Below are positions 18,369-26,458 of a stretch of DNA of 64,000 nt, piece after piece. The number at the start of each line of letters is the position of its first letter. Positions within the stretch are counted from its first letter, which is position 1. Below the pieces are notes generated by a model. The model saw only the letters and a list, made by a program, of their open reading frames with translations. It had not been told where the DNA came from and made no database searches. The position numbers were made by a program, and so were the translations under genes. The DNA comes from Streptomyces sp. SID13031 (GTDB lineage: Bacteria > Actinomycetota > Actinomycetes > Propionibacteriales > Kribbellaceae), in the NCBI RefSeq assembly GCF_010548305.1, contig NZ_JAAGLV010000011.1, forward strand, positions 186,001 through 250,000, in the 5' to 3' direction.

Positions 18369-18941
18369 TTGACCTCGCCGAAATTCGATCACGCCCGGGC
18401 GGAAGCCGCCGTCCGGGAACTGCTGATCGCGATCGGCGAGGATCCGGATCGTGAAGGACTGAAGGACACCCCCGCCCGGGTCGCGCGCTCGTACGCCGAG
18501 ATCACGGCCGGGCTGGGGCAGACCGCCGAGGACGTGCTGAGCACGACGTTCAACCTCGGCCACGACGAGTTGATCCTGGTCAAGGACATCGAGGTCTGGT
18601 CGGTCTGCGAACACCATCTGGTGCCATTCACCGGGGTGGCCCACGTCGGGTACATCCCCGGTACGGACGGGCAGATCACCGGGCTGTCGAAGCTCGCCCG
18701 GCTGGTCGACGTCTACGCCAAGCGGCCGCAGGTGCAGGAGCGGCTGACCACCCAGGTCGCCGAGTCGATGGTGGAGCTGCTCAAGCCCCGTGGCGTGATC
18801 GTCGTGATCGAGTGCGAGCACCTGTGCATGACGATGCGCGGCGTCCGGAAACCGGGCGCCAAGACGATCACCTCGGCCGTTCGCGGCCAGCTCCGCAACC
18901 CGGTCACCCGGGCCGAGGCGATGAGCCTGATCGTCGGCTGA
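18369..18941 (+). CDS. folE: GTP cyclohydrolase I
   Basis: 190 residues. First enzyme of folate synthesis, turning GTP into dihydroneopterin triphosphate. The zinc and active-site segments CEHHLVPF and ECEHLCMTMRG are intact, as is GLSKLARLVD. The most economical start is TTG at 18369, 4 bases after the ftsH stop, giving MTSPKFDH; longer frames would run antiparallel through the ftsH tail. It heads the folate genes that follow but is separated from folP by an S1 protease gene. A GC hairpin terminator lies just downstream. Confidence 0.96.
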   Translation: MTSPKFDHARAEAAVRELLIAIGEDPDREGLKDTPARVARSYAEITAGLGQTAEDVLSTTFNLGHDELILVKDIEVWSVCEHHLVPFTGVAHVGYIPGTDGQITGLSKLARLVDVYAKRPQVQERLTTQVAESMVELLKPRGVIVVIECEHLCMTMRGVRKPGAKTITSAVRGQLRNPVTRAEAMSLIVG

Positions 18942-18947
18942 TTCCCC

Positions 18948-18972
18948 GTCCCGGCAACTGCTTCGCCGGGAC
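18948..18972 (+). terminator. Hairpin terminator after folE
   Basis: GTCCCGGC (18948-18955) pairs exactly with GCCGGGAC (18965-18972) around a 9-base loop, starting 6 bases after the folE stop. There is no U-tract, as is common in actinobacteria. Confidence 0.65.
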
Positions 18973-19039
18973 CGCGTAGCCCCGATGGGGCCGCGCTCGT
19001 TGAACCTCTGAAGCTGTTGCCCATGGACATTCCGTGTCC

Positions 19040-19066
19040 GAACGCCTACGGTCCGTAGTGGCGTTC
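19040..19066. promoter_or_regulatory. Long imperfect dyad upstream of the S1 protease gene
   Basis: GAACGCCTACGG (19040-19051) pairs with CCGTAGTGGCGTTC (19053-19066) with only a 2-base bulge and a single central base. It lies 38 bases before the protease ATG. It could be an operator or a 5' leader hairpin. Confidence 0.45.
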
Positions 19067-19103
19067 TGACTCGGGTGCAGGGCGCCAGTGTGAGGAGGAA
19101 GGT

Positions 19104-20252
19104 ATGTCAGGGCGTTTTCGGGTCGGCGCCGCACTCACCGGGATCGTCGTACTGACGGCTGCCGGACTGATCGCGGCGAACGGCGCCCAGGCTGATGGTC
19201 GCAGTGCGGACACCCCGGTGGGAGCAGCCAAGCTCCCCACGGCGGACCAGCGGATGCTGCGAGTCCAGGACCAGGCGCAATCGCTCGAGTCCGAGCTCGG
19301 CTCGCGTGCCATCGGCAGCTATCTCGACAGCACCGGAGCCCTGGTGGTCTCGGTCTCCGACGAAGCGACCGCGGATCTGGTCCGGCAGGCGGGCGCCATC
19401 CCCAAACTCGTCCGCTACACCGCTGAGCAACTGCTCGCGGTGCAGTCGGAGCTCGACCACGTGGCGACCGGCTCCAGTGCGGGCAAGGTCAGGTCCTGGT
19501 ACGTCGACCCGATCAGCGGCACCGTCGTCGTCACCGTGCCCCGCGGCACCGGCGACCCGATCTCGCAACGGTTCCTGCGCAAGGCGCTGGCCAACGGCGA
19601 CAAGGTGACGCTGCGCCGGTCGCGCGGCGTCGTCACCACCACCGACGAGCAGTTTGGGCTGCTGGGTGGCTACCAGGTCGACAAGAACACCGGTTACACG
19701 TGTTCGCTCGGCTTCAACGCGACGACGAGCGAGGGTGGCCGGATCTTCCTCACCGCGGGCCACTGCACGACGGGCAAGCCGTCGTTCTCGCGCAACGGCT
19801 ACATCATCGGCAACACCCGCAGCTCCAGCTTCCCCGGCAACGATTACGGCACGGTCAGCGTGATCGAGGGCTGGGACCAGCAGGGCCGGGTCGAGCGGTG
19901 GGGAGCCACCGACGTCCAGGTCCGCGGCGTCTCCGACGCGATGGTCGGGGCCGATCTGTGCAAGTCCGGCAAGAGCACCGGCTGGACGTGCGGCAAGATC
20001 GTCGCCCGCAACGTGACGGTGAACTACGGCAACAACAAGGTCGTCCGCGGCCTGATCCAGCATTCGGCCTGCGTCGAGGCCGGCGACTCCGGTGGCGCCA
20101 ACATGACTGGCGACTACGCGGCCGGAATCACCAGTGGCGCGGCCTTGATCAGTGGGCAGTGTCTCGACAAACATGGACAGTCCAACGAGTCCTACTCACA
20201 ACCGATCGGTGAGGCGCTGTCCGCTAGCGGCGCCTCGCTGGTGCTGGGCTAG
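19104..20252 (+). CDS. Secreted S1 serine protease, alpha-lytic/streptogrisin type
   Basis: 382 residues made as a pre-pro-enzyme: signal peptide (about 1-30), pro-region (about 40-185) that would act as folding chaperone, then a chymotrypsin-fold domain. The catalytic triad is visible: H220 in TAGHCTT, D247 in GNDYGTV, and S329 in EAGDSGGANM. Paired Cys residues flank the His and Ser as in streptogrisins. GAGGAGGAAGG precedes the ATG at 19104. It interrupts the folate genes with its own promoter and flanking hairpins, so it is probably an independent unit. Confidence 0.95.
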   Translation: MSGRFRVGAALTGIVVLTAAGLIAANGAQADGRSADTPVGAAKLPTADQRMLRVQDQAQSLESELGSRAIGSYLDSTGALVVSVSDEATADLVRQAGAIPKLVRYTAEQLLAVQSELDHVATGSSAGKVRSWYVDPISGTVVVTVPRGTGDPISQRFLRKALANGDKVTLRRSRGVVTTTDEQFGLLGGYQVDKNTGYTCSLGFNATTSEGGRIFLTAGHCTTGKPSFSRNGYIIGNTRSSSFPGNDYGTVSVIEGWDQQGRVERWGATDVQVRGVSDAMVGADLCKSGKSTGWTCGKIVARNVTVNYGNNKVVRGLIQHSACVEAGDSGGANMTGDYAAGITSGAALISGQCLDKHGQSNESYSQPIGEALSASGASLVLG

Positions 20253-20257
20253 CGGCC

Positions 20258-20273
20258 CCGGGCGGGAGCCCGG
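20258..20273 (+). terminator. Short GC hairpin after the S1 protease gene
   Basis: CCGGGC pairs with GCCCGG around a GGGA loop, 6 bases after the stop. A likely terminator separating the protease from folP. Confidence 0.5.
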
Positions 20274-20333
20274 AGTCGATGGGGGCCTGGTACCTAGGTG
20301 GGGTAGTTCGGGCGCGGCCACTACGGTGGTCGG

Positions 20334-21203
20334 GTGCGAACTGCCCCACCGAATCACGTTCCCAGTCATGTCGAAGGCCTGCCTGCACCGGATCGCTGTC
20401 TGGTGATGGGTGTCGTCAACGTGACCCCGGACTCCTTTTCCGACGGCGGTGAGTGGTTCGAGCCGTCTGCCGCGATCAAGCATGGCCGCGAACTGCTGGC
20501 CGAAGGCGCCGACCTGCTGGACGTCGGCGGTGAGTCGACCCGGCCGGGTGCCGAGCGGCCCGCGCCGGCTGAGGAGATCCGCCGGGTGCTGCCGGTGATC
20601 GAGACGCTGGCCGCCGAGGGCGCGCTGATCTCGATCGACACGATGCGCGCCGACGTCGCCGCCCTCGCCCTCGACGCGGGGGCCGTGATGGTCAACGACG
20701 TCTCCGGCGGGTTGGCCGACCCGGAGATGCTCGGGCTGGTGGCCGAGCGCGGTACGCCGTACGTGTGCATGCATTGGCGTGGGCACTCGGCGGAGATGCA
20801 GGAGCGAGCGCAGTACGAGGATGTGGTGGCCGAGGTGGTCGCCGAGCTGGCGGCGCGGCTGGAGGCGATCAGCGCGGCTGGAGTGGACTTGAACCGCGTC
20901 GCGCTCGACCCGGGACTGGGGTTCGCGAAGAACGCGGATCACAACTGGGAGGTACTGCGCCGGCTGCGCGAGTTCGCGGTACTGGGAAGGCCATTGCTGA
21001 TCGGTGCCTCGCGCAAGGCGTTCCTGGGTAGGCTGCTCGCCGACGAGAAGACGGGCGAGCCGAGACCGGCCGTCCGACGAGACGACGCGAGCGCGGCCGT
21101 CTCCGCCCTCGCCGCCGTAGCCGGAGCCTGGTGTGTCAGAGCTCACGCGGTGGCGCCGAGTGCGGATGCGGTGCGGGTTGCGCGCCGGTGGGGAGCGGTA
21201 TGA
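20334..21203 (+). CDS. folP: Dihydropteroate synthase
   Basis: 289 residues. Condenses hydroxymethyl-dihydropterin diphosphate with p-aminobenzoate; the target of sulfonamides. MGVVNVTPDSFSDGG, DVGGESTRPGA, and GASRKAFLG near the C-terminus are the family landmarks. The start GTG at 20334 lies 6 bases after a TACGGT -10-like hexamer, so the message may be leaderless; ATG 20406 would remove the first strand. Its stop overlaps the next ATG (ATGA), starting a tightly coupled run of folP, NTF2-like, folB, folK and DUF3180. Confidence 0.97.
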   Translation: MRTAPPNHVPSHVEGLPAPDRCLVMGVVNVTPDSFSDGGEWFEPSAAIKHGRELLAEGADLLDVGGESTRPGAERPAPAEEIRRVLPVIETLAAEGALISIDTMRADVAALALDAGAVMVNDVSGGLADPEMLGLVAERGTPYVCMHWRGHSAEMQERAQYEDVVAEVVAELAARLEAISAAGVDLNRVALDPGLGFAKNADHNWEVLRRLREFAVLGRPLLIGASRKAFLGRLLADEKTGEPRPAVRRDDASAAVSALAAVAGAWCVRAHAVAPSADAVRVARRWGAV

Positions 21204-21664
21204 CCGAAGAGCCGGGCGGTACGCGCCGTGGAACGGGTGCCTCCGCGCAGACCGTGGTGCTGAACGCGAACACCGCGTTCTACAACGCGTTCGAGGCGGG
21301 CGACCTGGACCTGATGGCGGCGGTCTGGCTGCCCGAGCCCGATCCGGTCTGCATCCACCCGGGCAACGCGGCGATCTACGGGTATCCCGAGATGATGCGC
21401 GCCTGGGCGATGATCTTCGCCAATACGCCGTACATCCAGTTCTTCCTGACCGACGTGCAGGTAAGAGTGGATGAAGACGTGGCCTACGTCACGTGTACGG
21501 AGAATGTCCTGTCGTCCGGCGAAGGGGCGCCGGAGGAAGGTTTCGCCGGGGGTAAGGCACTGGCCACCAACGTCTTCCGCAAGACGACTACCGGCTGGCG
21601 GTTGTGGATCCACCACGCCTCCCCGGTACTGTCGTCTGGGGGTCGACAGGAGGAGGCAGAGTGA
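21200..21664 (+). CDS. NTF2-like protein embedded in the folate operon
   Basis: 154 residues of the SnoaL/DUF4440-like NTF2 fold: NTAFYNAFEAGDLDLMAAVWLPEPDPVCIHPG is a typical first half, and FRKTTTGWRLWIHHAS ends it. It overlaps folP and folB by 4 bases on each side, so it is translated as part of the folate set. Similar small proteins occur at this place in other actinobacteria (recollection, not checked). Role unknown; a pterin-binding or damage-repair function would fit the context but is inference. Confidence 0.85.
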   Translation: MTEEPGGTRRGTGASAQTVVLNANTAFYNAFEAGDLDLMAAVWLPEPDPVCIHPGNAAIYGYPEMMRAWAMIFANTPYIQFFLTDVQVRVDEDVAYVTCTENVLSSGEGAPEEGFAGGKALATNVFRKTTTGWRLWIHHASPVLSSGGRQEEAE

Positions 21665-22065
21665 GCGGTCCCGCACTGCCCTCTGTTGTGCGGCCCCCGG
21701 ACGTGATCGAGATCCGCGGCATCCGGGGTTTCGGGCGGCACGGAGTGTTCGAGCACGAGCGGGCCGACGGGCAGGAGTTCGTCGTCGACGTCCGGCTGGA
21801 GCTGGACACCCGGCCGGCAGCGGCCTCCGACAAGCTGGCGGACACCGTGAACTACGGGCTGGTGGCCGAGCAGGTGCACGCGGCCATCGAGAGTGACCCG
21901 GTGGACCTGATTGAGACACTGGCACAACGGATCGCGGACCTGTGCCTCGCCGACCGGCGGGTGACCGGAACCGCGGTGACCATCCACAAACCTTCGGCGC
22001 CGATCACGGTGCCGTTCGACGACGTTGTCCTGACCGTGCAGCGCAGAGCCGGAGAATCCTCGTGA
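21661..22065 (+). CDS. folB: Dihydroneopterin aldolase
   Basis: 134 residues. Cleaves dihydroneopterin to hydroxymethyl-dihydropterin and glycolaldehyde. IRGIRGFGRHGVFEHERADGQEFVVDV is the family opening, with the catalytic ETLAQRIADLCL helix and HKPSAPI end. GTG 21661 overlaps the preceding stop and has AGGAGG just upstream. Its own stop overlaps the folK start (GTGA). Confidence 0.95.
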   Translation: MSGPALPSVVRPPDVIEIRGIRGFGRHGVFEHERADGQEFVVDVRLELDTRPAAASDKLADTVNYGLVAEQVHAAIESDPVDLIETLAQRIADLCLADRRVTGTAVTIHKPSAPITVPFDDVVLTVQRRAGESS

Positions 22066-22628
22066 CTGAGACCCCTAGCCCCTACGTGATCGACGCGGAC
22101 ACCCTGAGCGGTGGCCTCAAGCCGATCCGGCAGGTGATCCTGTCGCTCGGTAGCAATCTCGGTGACCGGGAAGCAAACCTGCAGGGCGGCGTCGACGCAC
22201 TGCGGGACACTCCCGACGTGGTCGTCGTCGACGTCTCCCCGGTCTACGAGACCGAGCCGATCGGTGGCCCGGAGGAGTCCGGGCCGTACCTGAACATCGT
22301 GCTGCTGGCCGACACGACGCTGTCGGTCGACACCCTGCTGGACCGTGCGCACGCCGTCGAGCAGGCGTTCGGCCGCGAGCGCAGCGTGCCGGGTGCGCCG
22401 CGGACCCTCGACGTCGACCTGATCACCTACGGCAAGAAGACGGTCGAGTCCGAGGAGCTGACGGTGCCGCACCCGCGCGCCCACGAGCGCGCCTTCGTGC
22501 TGGCGCCCTGGCTGGACATCGAGCCGGACGCGGTCCTGCCCGGGGTAGGCCCAGTGGCCGAACTGCTCGCCAAGGTGGGCAGCGACGGGGTGAAGAAGCT
22601 CGACGACCTCACCATCGAGCTGCAGTAG
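22062..22628 (+). CDS. folK: 6-hydroxymethyl-7,8-dihydropterin pyrophosphokinase
   Basis: 188 residues. Transfers pyrophosphate from ATP to hydroxymethyl-dihydropterin, feeding FolP. LSLGSNLGDREANL, VYETEPIGG, and RSVPGAPRTLDVDLI with PHPRAHERAFVLAPW are the diagnostic HPPK motifs. About 20 extra N-terminal residues precede the core. The GTG at 22062 overlaps the folB stop by 4 bases. Confidence 0.96.
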   Translation: MTETPSPYVIDADTLSGGLKPIRQVILSLGSNLGDREANLQGGVDALRDTPDVVVVDVSPVYETEPIGGPEESGPYLNIVLLADTTLSVDTLLDRAHAVEQAFGRERSVPGAPRTLDVDLITYGKKTVESEELTVPHPRAHERAFVLAPWLDIEPDAVLPGVGPVAELLAKVGSDGVKKLDDLTIELQ

Positions 22629-23149
22629 TGGTGTCGGGCGGTCCCGGTCCGAACCGGGCGCCGGGGGCCGGCAAGGAGCCGCCGCGCCCCGGTACGGTCC
22701 GGCCGACCTCACGTCGGCTGCTGGTCGCGATCGTCGTCCTCGGGGCGGCGATCGGCTGGACCATGATCAAGGCGATCGAGTCCAACGGTGGCGTAGCGCC
22801 GACGGTCTCCTGGCTCACCCTGGTCGCGTGGAGCTTCCTGGCGGCGCTGCTGTTCGTCGCAGCCCGGAACACTCAGCAGCGGATCCAGGTCCGCCGGGAG
22901 CGGGTCGAGGCGTCGCGGGCGGTGTTCCTGCTGCTGATCGGAAAAGCCAGCGCGTTCGTCGGCGCGTTGTGCGCCGGTGTTTACGCAGGGTTCGCGTTAT
23001 CCTTCCTGGGCGCGGTGAGCTCCTCGGGGCCCCGCAATCGAGTGATCACAGCCGGTGCTGCGGCAGTGATCTCTGTGCTGGTCGTCACGGCCGGATTGCT
23101 ACTCGAACGGGCGTGTCGTATCCCCGATGACCCCGAAGACACCCCCTAA
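22628..23149 (+). CDS. DUF3180 membrane protein
   Basis: 173 residues with four predicted membrane helices (about 31-50, 62-80, 100-125, 138-160). The actinobacterial DUF3180 family is habitually found directly after folK, as here. The start GTG 22628 shares one base with the folK stop. No enzymatic motif is visible; function unknown. It may be a membrane partner of the folate genes or merely linked by conserved order. Confidence 0.85.
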   Translation: MVSGGPGPNRAPGAGKEPPRPGTVRPTSRRLLVAIVVLGAAIGWTMIKAIESNGGVAPTVSWLTLVAWSFLAALLFVAARNTQQRIQVRRERVEASRAVFLLLIGKASAFVGALCAGVYAGFALSFLGAVSSSGPRNRVITAGAAAVISVLVVTAGLLLERACRIPDDPEDTP

Positions 23150-23160
23150 CATGGCGGTCC

Positions 23161-23601
23161 ATGGGGTCAAGAGGTAGCCGCCGTCGTACCAGGGCCACGG
23201 TTCTCGTGGTCGCCAACGTGCTGCTCGTCCTGATCTGCGTCGGCGTGAGCATCTCGCTGTTCTCCCAGAACCAGTGGATCCTCCGGGCGGCCGCCGTCGC
23301 CGCCGTGGCGGTCGCGGTCGGCGCCTCCGCCCTGACCCGCCACCAGCTCCTGATCGAACGCCTAGCCCACAGCGACGAGCGCGCCCAGGTAGCCCAGGAG
23401 TACTCCCGCATCACCAGCGCCCGCGTCGTCGAGAACGCCGAGTTCGTCGACCTGATGCAACGCCGCCTGGACCGCATCGACCAGCGCCTCGACAAGATCG
23501 ACGAGGAAGTAGCCACCGTCGTAGCCGCCGGCGACAAACACTCCCACGCCGACGCCCCCACCGTCGTCGACCTCAAACTCCGGGGCCTGGCCGCCAGCTA
23601 A
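23161..23601 (+). CDS. Small two-helix membrane protein with coiled-coil tail
   Basis: 146 residues: two adjacent hydrophobic helices (about 13-34 and 39-58), then a charged amphipathic stretch (about 65-120, including LMQRRLDRIDQRLDKIDEEV) likely to form a coiled coil in the cytosol. I do not recognise a family. It follows DUF3180 by 11 bases in the same direction and probably ends the folate transcript. A promoter of its own is not evident. Confidence 0.75.
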   Translation: MGSRGSRRRTRATVLVVANVLLVLICVGVSISLFSQNQWILRAAAVAAVAVAVGASALTRHQLLIERLAHSDERAQVAQEYSRITSARVVENAEFVDLMQRRLDRIDQRLDKIDEEVATVVAAGDKHSHADAPTVVDLKLRGLAAS

Positions 23602-23667
23602 CTCCCCCCTATCATCGGTCCGTTGTTCCTCGGCGTGTCTCCGTTCGTCGGTCCATTGAAGCAATCC

Positions 23668-23676
23668 TGTGGATAA
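23668..23676 (-). promoter_or_regulatory. Isolated consensus DnaA box (TTATCCACA on the minus strand)
   Basis: TGTGGATAA is the exact reverse complement of TTATCCACA. It lies 40 bases before the AbiEi/DUF559 gene. Only this one copy was seen, so it does not mark an origin; it may be a promoter-linked DnaA site or the sequence often seen before such accessory genes. Confidence 0.4.
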
Positions 23677-23715
23677 CTGCGGCGGACTTTCACCGCATTA
23701 ACCCATCCTGCTGGG

Positions 23716-24681
23716 ATGCAACCCCAGACCTCCAGCGCCCTACCGCTGCTTCCCGACCTAGTCCTGAACGGTCAGCCGTTTACCCGATCCGAAGGCCGCG
23801 ACCATGATCTGGATGCCAAACAGATCCGCAGGCTTCTCCGGATCGGGTTGCTGCGTTCCGTTGTCCGCGGTGTCTATGTCGATGCGCTGGTCGAGGACTC
23901 GCTAGCCCTCCGGGCTGCGGCGATCGCCAAAGTTGCTCCACCCGACGCCGTCGCCTGTCGCCAGACTGCCGCATGGTTGCTCGGAGTCGACACTCTGGCG
24001 CTGTCGGAGCACGCGGACACTCCGAAGGTCGACTTCGTCCGTCAGGCGAAGACGCGGGCAGTGAAAATCTCCCGAGCCAGCGGTCACTCGCAGACTCTGC
24101 TCGCTGGCGATGTGATCGATTGGCACGGGCTGCAGATCACATCCCCACTGGCGACCGCGGTCCACCTTGCGCGACATCTGCGGCGCCCCTTCGCTTTGTC
24201 TGCGCTGGATGCGATGGCCCGAGCAGGGTTGGCCACCCGCCTCGACGTCCAGGACGCAATACGGCGTTTCCCGCATCACCCAGGGATCGTGCAGGCTCGT
24301 GAACTAGCGGCGCTGATAGATCCAGGCGCCGAATCACCCGGCGAGTCCTGGCTTAGGTTGTGGATGATCGACGCGGGATTCCCGCCGCCGGTGCCGCAGA
24401 TCGAAATCACGGACGAGGTCAACAGCTATCGGATCGACCTGGGGTTTCTCGATCCGATTCCGGGTACGGCGGATCGCCACCTCGGGCTGGAATACGACTC
24501 GGACAAGTGGCACGGCACAGCCGAGCAGCGGCGCCACGACTCGGTACGCCGCACGCGGCTGGGTCGGCTCGGATGGGACGTCTTGTCCGTCGGACGGTGG
24601 CAGGTCTGGGGAAGGGACACCACTTTAGAAGAGTCCGTCGGGAAGATCCTCGGGCTGGTCCCGCGGTCGCGTCGTTGGTGA
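23716..24681 (+). CDS. AbiEi-like HTH plus DUF559 (Vsr-fold nuclease-like) protein
   Basis: 321 residues. The N-terminal part (about 20-180) resembles the AbiEi antitoxin-type winged helix (RRLLRIGLLRSVVRGVYVDA) common in actinobacteria. The C-terminal part (about 205-310) resembles DUF559, a PD-(D/E)XK/Vsr-like fold: ESWLRLW, YRIDLGFLDP, LGLEYDSDKWH and RLGRLGWDVLSVGRWQVW supply the acidic and basic pattern of that fold. No AbiEii toxin gene is next to it, so it is not a standard type IV toxin-antitoxin pair. Role unproven; solitary, mobile-type gene content. Confidence 0.85.
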   Translation: MQPQTSSALPLLPDLVLNGQPFTRSEGRDHDLDAKQIRRLLRIGLLRSVVRGVYVDALVEDSLALRAAAIAKVAPPDAVACRQTAAWLLGVDTLALSEHADTPKVDFVRQAKTRAVKISRASGHSQTLLAGDVIDWHGLQITSPLATAVHLARHLRRPFALSALDAMARAGLATRLDVQDAIRRFPHHPGIVQARELAALIDPGAESPGESWLRLWMIDAGFPPPVPQIEITDEVNSYRIDLGFLDPIPGTADRHLGLEYDSDKWHGTAEQRRHDSVRRTRLGRLGWDVLSVGRWQVWGRDTTLEESVGKILGLVPRSRRW

Positions 24682-24750
24682 CGAGGGACCGACGATCGGC
24701 GACACGCCGGGGATCAAGGGACCGATGAGTGGGGTGGGGGTGGGGTGGGG

Positions 24751-25944
24751 CTACTTGTCGATGTCGCCGACTACGAAGAACATGCTGCCGAGGATGGCGA
24801 TCATGTCGGCGACGATGGTGTTGGGGAGCATTTCGGGGAGGACTGAGATGTTGTTGAAGCTGGCGGAGCGGAGTTTCAGGCGCCAGGGGGTTTTGTCGCC
24901 TCGGGAGACCAGGTAGTAGCCGTTGATGCCCAGGGGGTTCTCGGTCCAGGTGTAGGTCTGGCCTTCGGGGACCTTCAGGATTTTGGGGAGGCGGACGTTG
25001 ACCGGGCCGGCTGGGAGTGAGCGCAGGCGGTCCAGGCAGGCGTCGACCAGGTCCAGGGAGACCTTGACCTGGTCCAGCAGGACGGAGAAGCGGGAGAAGC
25101 AGTCGCCGTCGGTGCGGGTGACTACGCGGAGTACGCCGTCGCGGGCCAGCTCCTCGTAGGCCAGGTAGGGCTCGTCGCGGCGCAGGTCGGCGTCGACGCC
25201 GGAGGCTCGCGCGATTGGGCCGGAGACCCCGTACGACGCGATCAGCTCCGGCGAGAGCCGGCCGACGCCGACTGTCCGGGCCCGGAAGATCTCGTTGCCC
25301 AGGACAAGGTTCTCGATATCGGGCAGCCGCCGGCGGACCGCGGCCGACGCGGCGCCGGCGCGGTCCAGCCAGCCGTACGGGAGGTCTTCCTTCAGCCCGC
25401 CGACGCGGTTGAACATGTAGTGCATCCGGCCGCCGGACAATTCCTCCATCACCGCCTGGATCGTCTCGCGCTCGCGGAACGCGTAGAAGACCGGCGTGAT
25501 CGCGCCGAGCTCGAGCGGGTAGGAGCCGAGGAACATCAGGTGGTTCAGGATCCGGTTCAGCTCGGTCAGCAGGGTCCGCAGCCAGACCGCGCGGACCGGC
25601 ACCTCGAGGCCCATCATCCGTTCGACCGCGAGCACCACGCCGAGCTCGTTGGAGAACGCGGACAGCCAGTCGTGCCGGTTCGCCAGCACGATGATCTGGC
25701 GGTAGTCGCGGACCTCGAACAGCTTCTCCGCGCCCCGGTGCATGTAGCCGATGATCGGCTCGCAGCCGACGATCCGCTCGCCGTCCAGGGTCAGCCGCAG
25801 GCGCAATACGCCGTGCGTCGCGGGATGCTGCGGCCCGATGTTGAGCACCATGTCGGTGGTGGGCAGCTCGGAGCCCGGGTCCGTACCGCCCCGCTCGAAA
25901 GCTGCGGCACCAGGACCGATTCCCACCACTCGTTCCGTGCTCAT
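24751..25944 (-). CDS. nuoD: Orphan complex I 49-kDa subunit (NuoD-like)
   Basis: 397 residues of the NADH-quinone oxidoreductase subunit D family, which forms the quinone-site wall next to cluster N2. Conserved segments are intact: NIGPQHPATHGVLRL, IGYMHRGAEKLFE (Arg70 matches the NDUFS2 arginine that NDUFAF7 methylates), NRILNHLMFLGSYPLELGAITP, and the end ILGSMFFVVGDIDK. The start at 25944 is preferred to a 44-residue extension. No other nuo gene is within view, so it is a solitary second-copy type gene. Divergent from two PH-domain genes and close to a MidA-type methyltransferase. Confidence 0.95.
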   Translation of the reverse strand: MSTERVVGIGPGAAAFERGGTDPGSELPTTDMVLNIGPQHPATHGVLRLRLTLDGERIVGCEPIIGYMHRGAEKLFEVRDYRQIIVLANRHDWLSAFSNELGVVLAVERMMGLEVPVRAVWLRTLLTELNRILNHLMFLGSYPLELGAITPVFYAFRERETIQAVMEELSGGRMHYMFNRVGGLKEDLPYGWLDRAGAASAAVRRRLPDIENLVLGNEIFRARTVGVGRLSPELIASYGVSGPIARASGVDADLRRDEPYLAYEELARDGVLRVVTRTDGDCFSRFSVLLDQVKVSLDLVDACLDRLRSLPAGPVNVRLPKILKVPEGQTYTWTENPLGINGYYLVSRGDKTPWRLKLRSASFNNISVLPEMLPNTIVADMIAILGSMFFVVGDIDK

Positions 25945-25969
25945 GCCCCTATCGTGACAGGCTAAGAGT

Positions 25970-26458
25970 GTGGACGACCTCTTTGCTCCTTCCGATGTCA
26001 GCTGGACGCCGGTCTCGCCCAAGCTCGCGGCGGTACGCCGGGTCAGCGCGGCCGTCGCTCTCGGCGTACTGGCCATCGCCGGGCTGCTGTTGCTGGGGAT
26101 GCTGCTGGGCTGGCTGTACGGCGTACTGGCGTTGGTGCTCGTCGCGCTCGGCTACGGGTGGGCGTGGGTGCTGATCGGCCGCAACCAGCGATCCTGGAAG
26201 TACGCCGAACGCGAGGACGAGCTGCTGGTCAGCCACGGCATCATGTTTCGCCAGCTGGTCGTCGTGCCGTACGGGCGGATGCAGTTCGTCGACGTGGCGG
26301 CCGGGCCGCTGGAGCGGGCGTTCGGGGTGGCGACGGTCGAGCTGCACACGGCCACGCCGGCCACCGACGCGAAGATCCCCGGGCTGCATCCGGACGAGGC
26401 GGCGCGGCTACGCGACCGGCTGTCGGCTCTCGGCCAGGCACAGGCGTGGGGCCTGTGA
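25970..26458 (+). CDS. Membrane protein with one bacterial PH domain (YdbS-like)
   Basis: 162 residues: two hydrophobic helices (about 25-47 and 50-70) and a C-terminal bacterial pleckstrin-homology domain (bPH2, about 80-155, with GIMFRQLVVVPYGRMQFVDV). YdbS-type proteins pair with a larger YdbT-type partner, which overlaps this gene's stop (GTGA at 26455-26458). Molecular role in membrane stress or transport is not established. The GTG start at 25970 is 25 bases from the divergent nuoD ATG. Confidence 0.85.
   Translation: MDDLFAPSDVSWTPVSPKLAAVRRVSAAVALGVLAIAGLLLLGMLLGWLYGVLALVLVALGYGWAWVLIGRNQRSWKYAEREDELLVSHGIMFRQLVVVPYGRMQFVDVAAGPLERAFGVATVELHTATPATDAKIPGLHPDEAARLRDRLSALGQAQAWGL

Noticed and set aside
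23668..23676. Replication origin signal
   Set aside because: Only one DnaA box, no cluster, and no dnaA/dnaN/gyr genes nearby.
24751..25944. Part of a full respiratory complex I operon
   Set aside because: No other nuo subunit gene lies in the neighbourhood; the flanking genes are PH-domain and AbiEi/DUF559 types.
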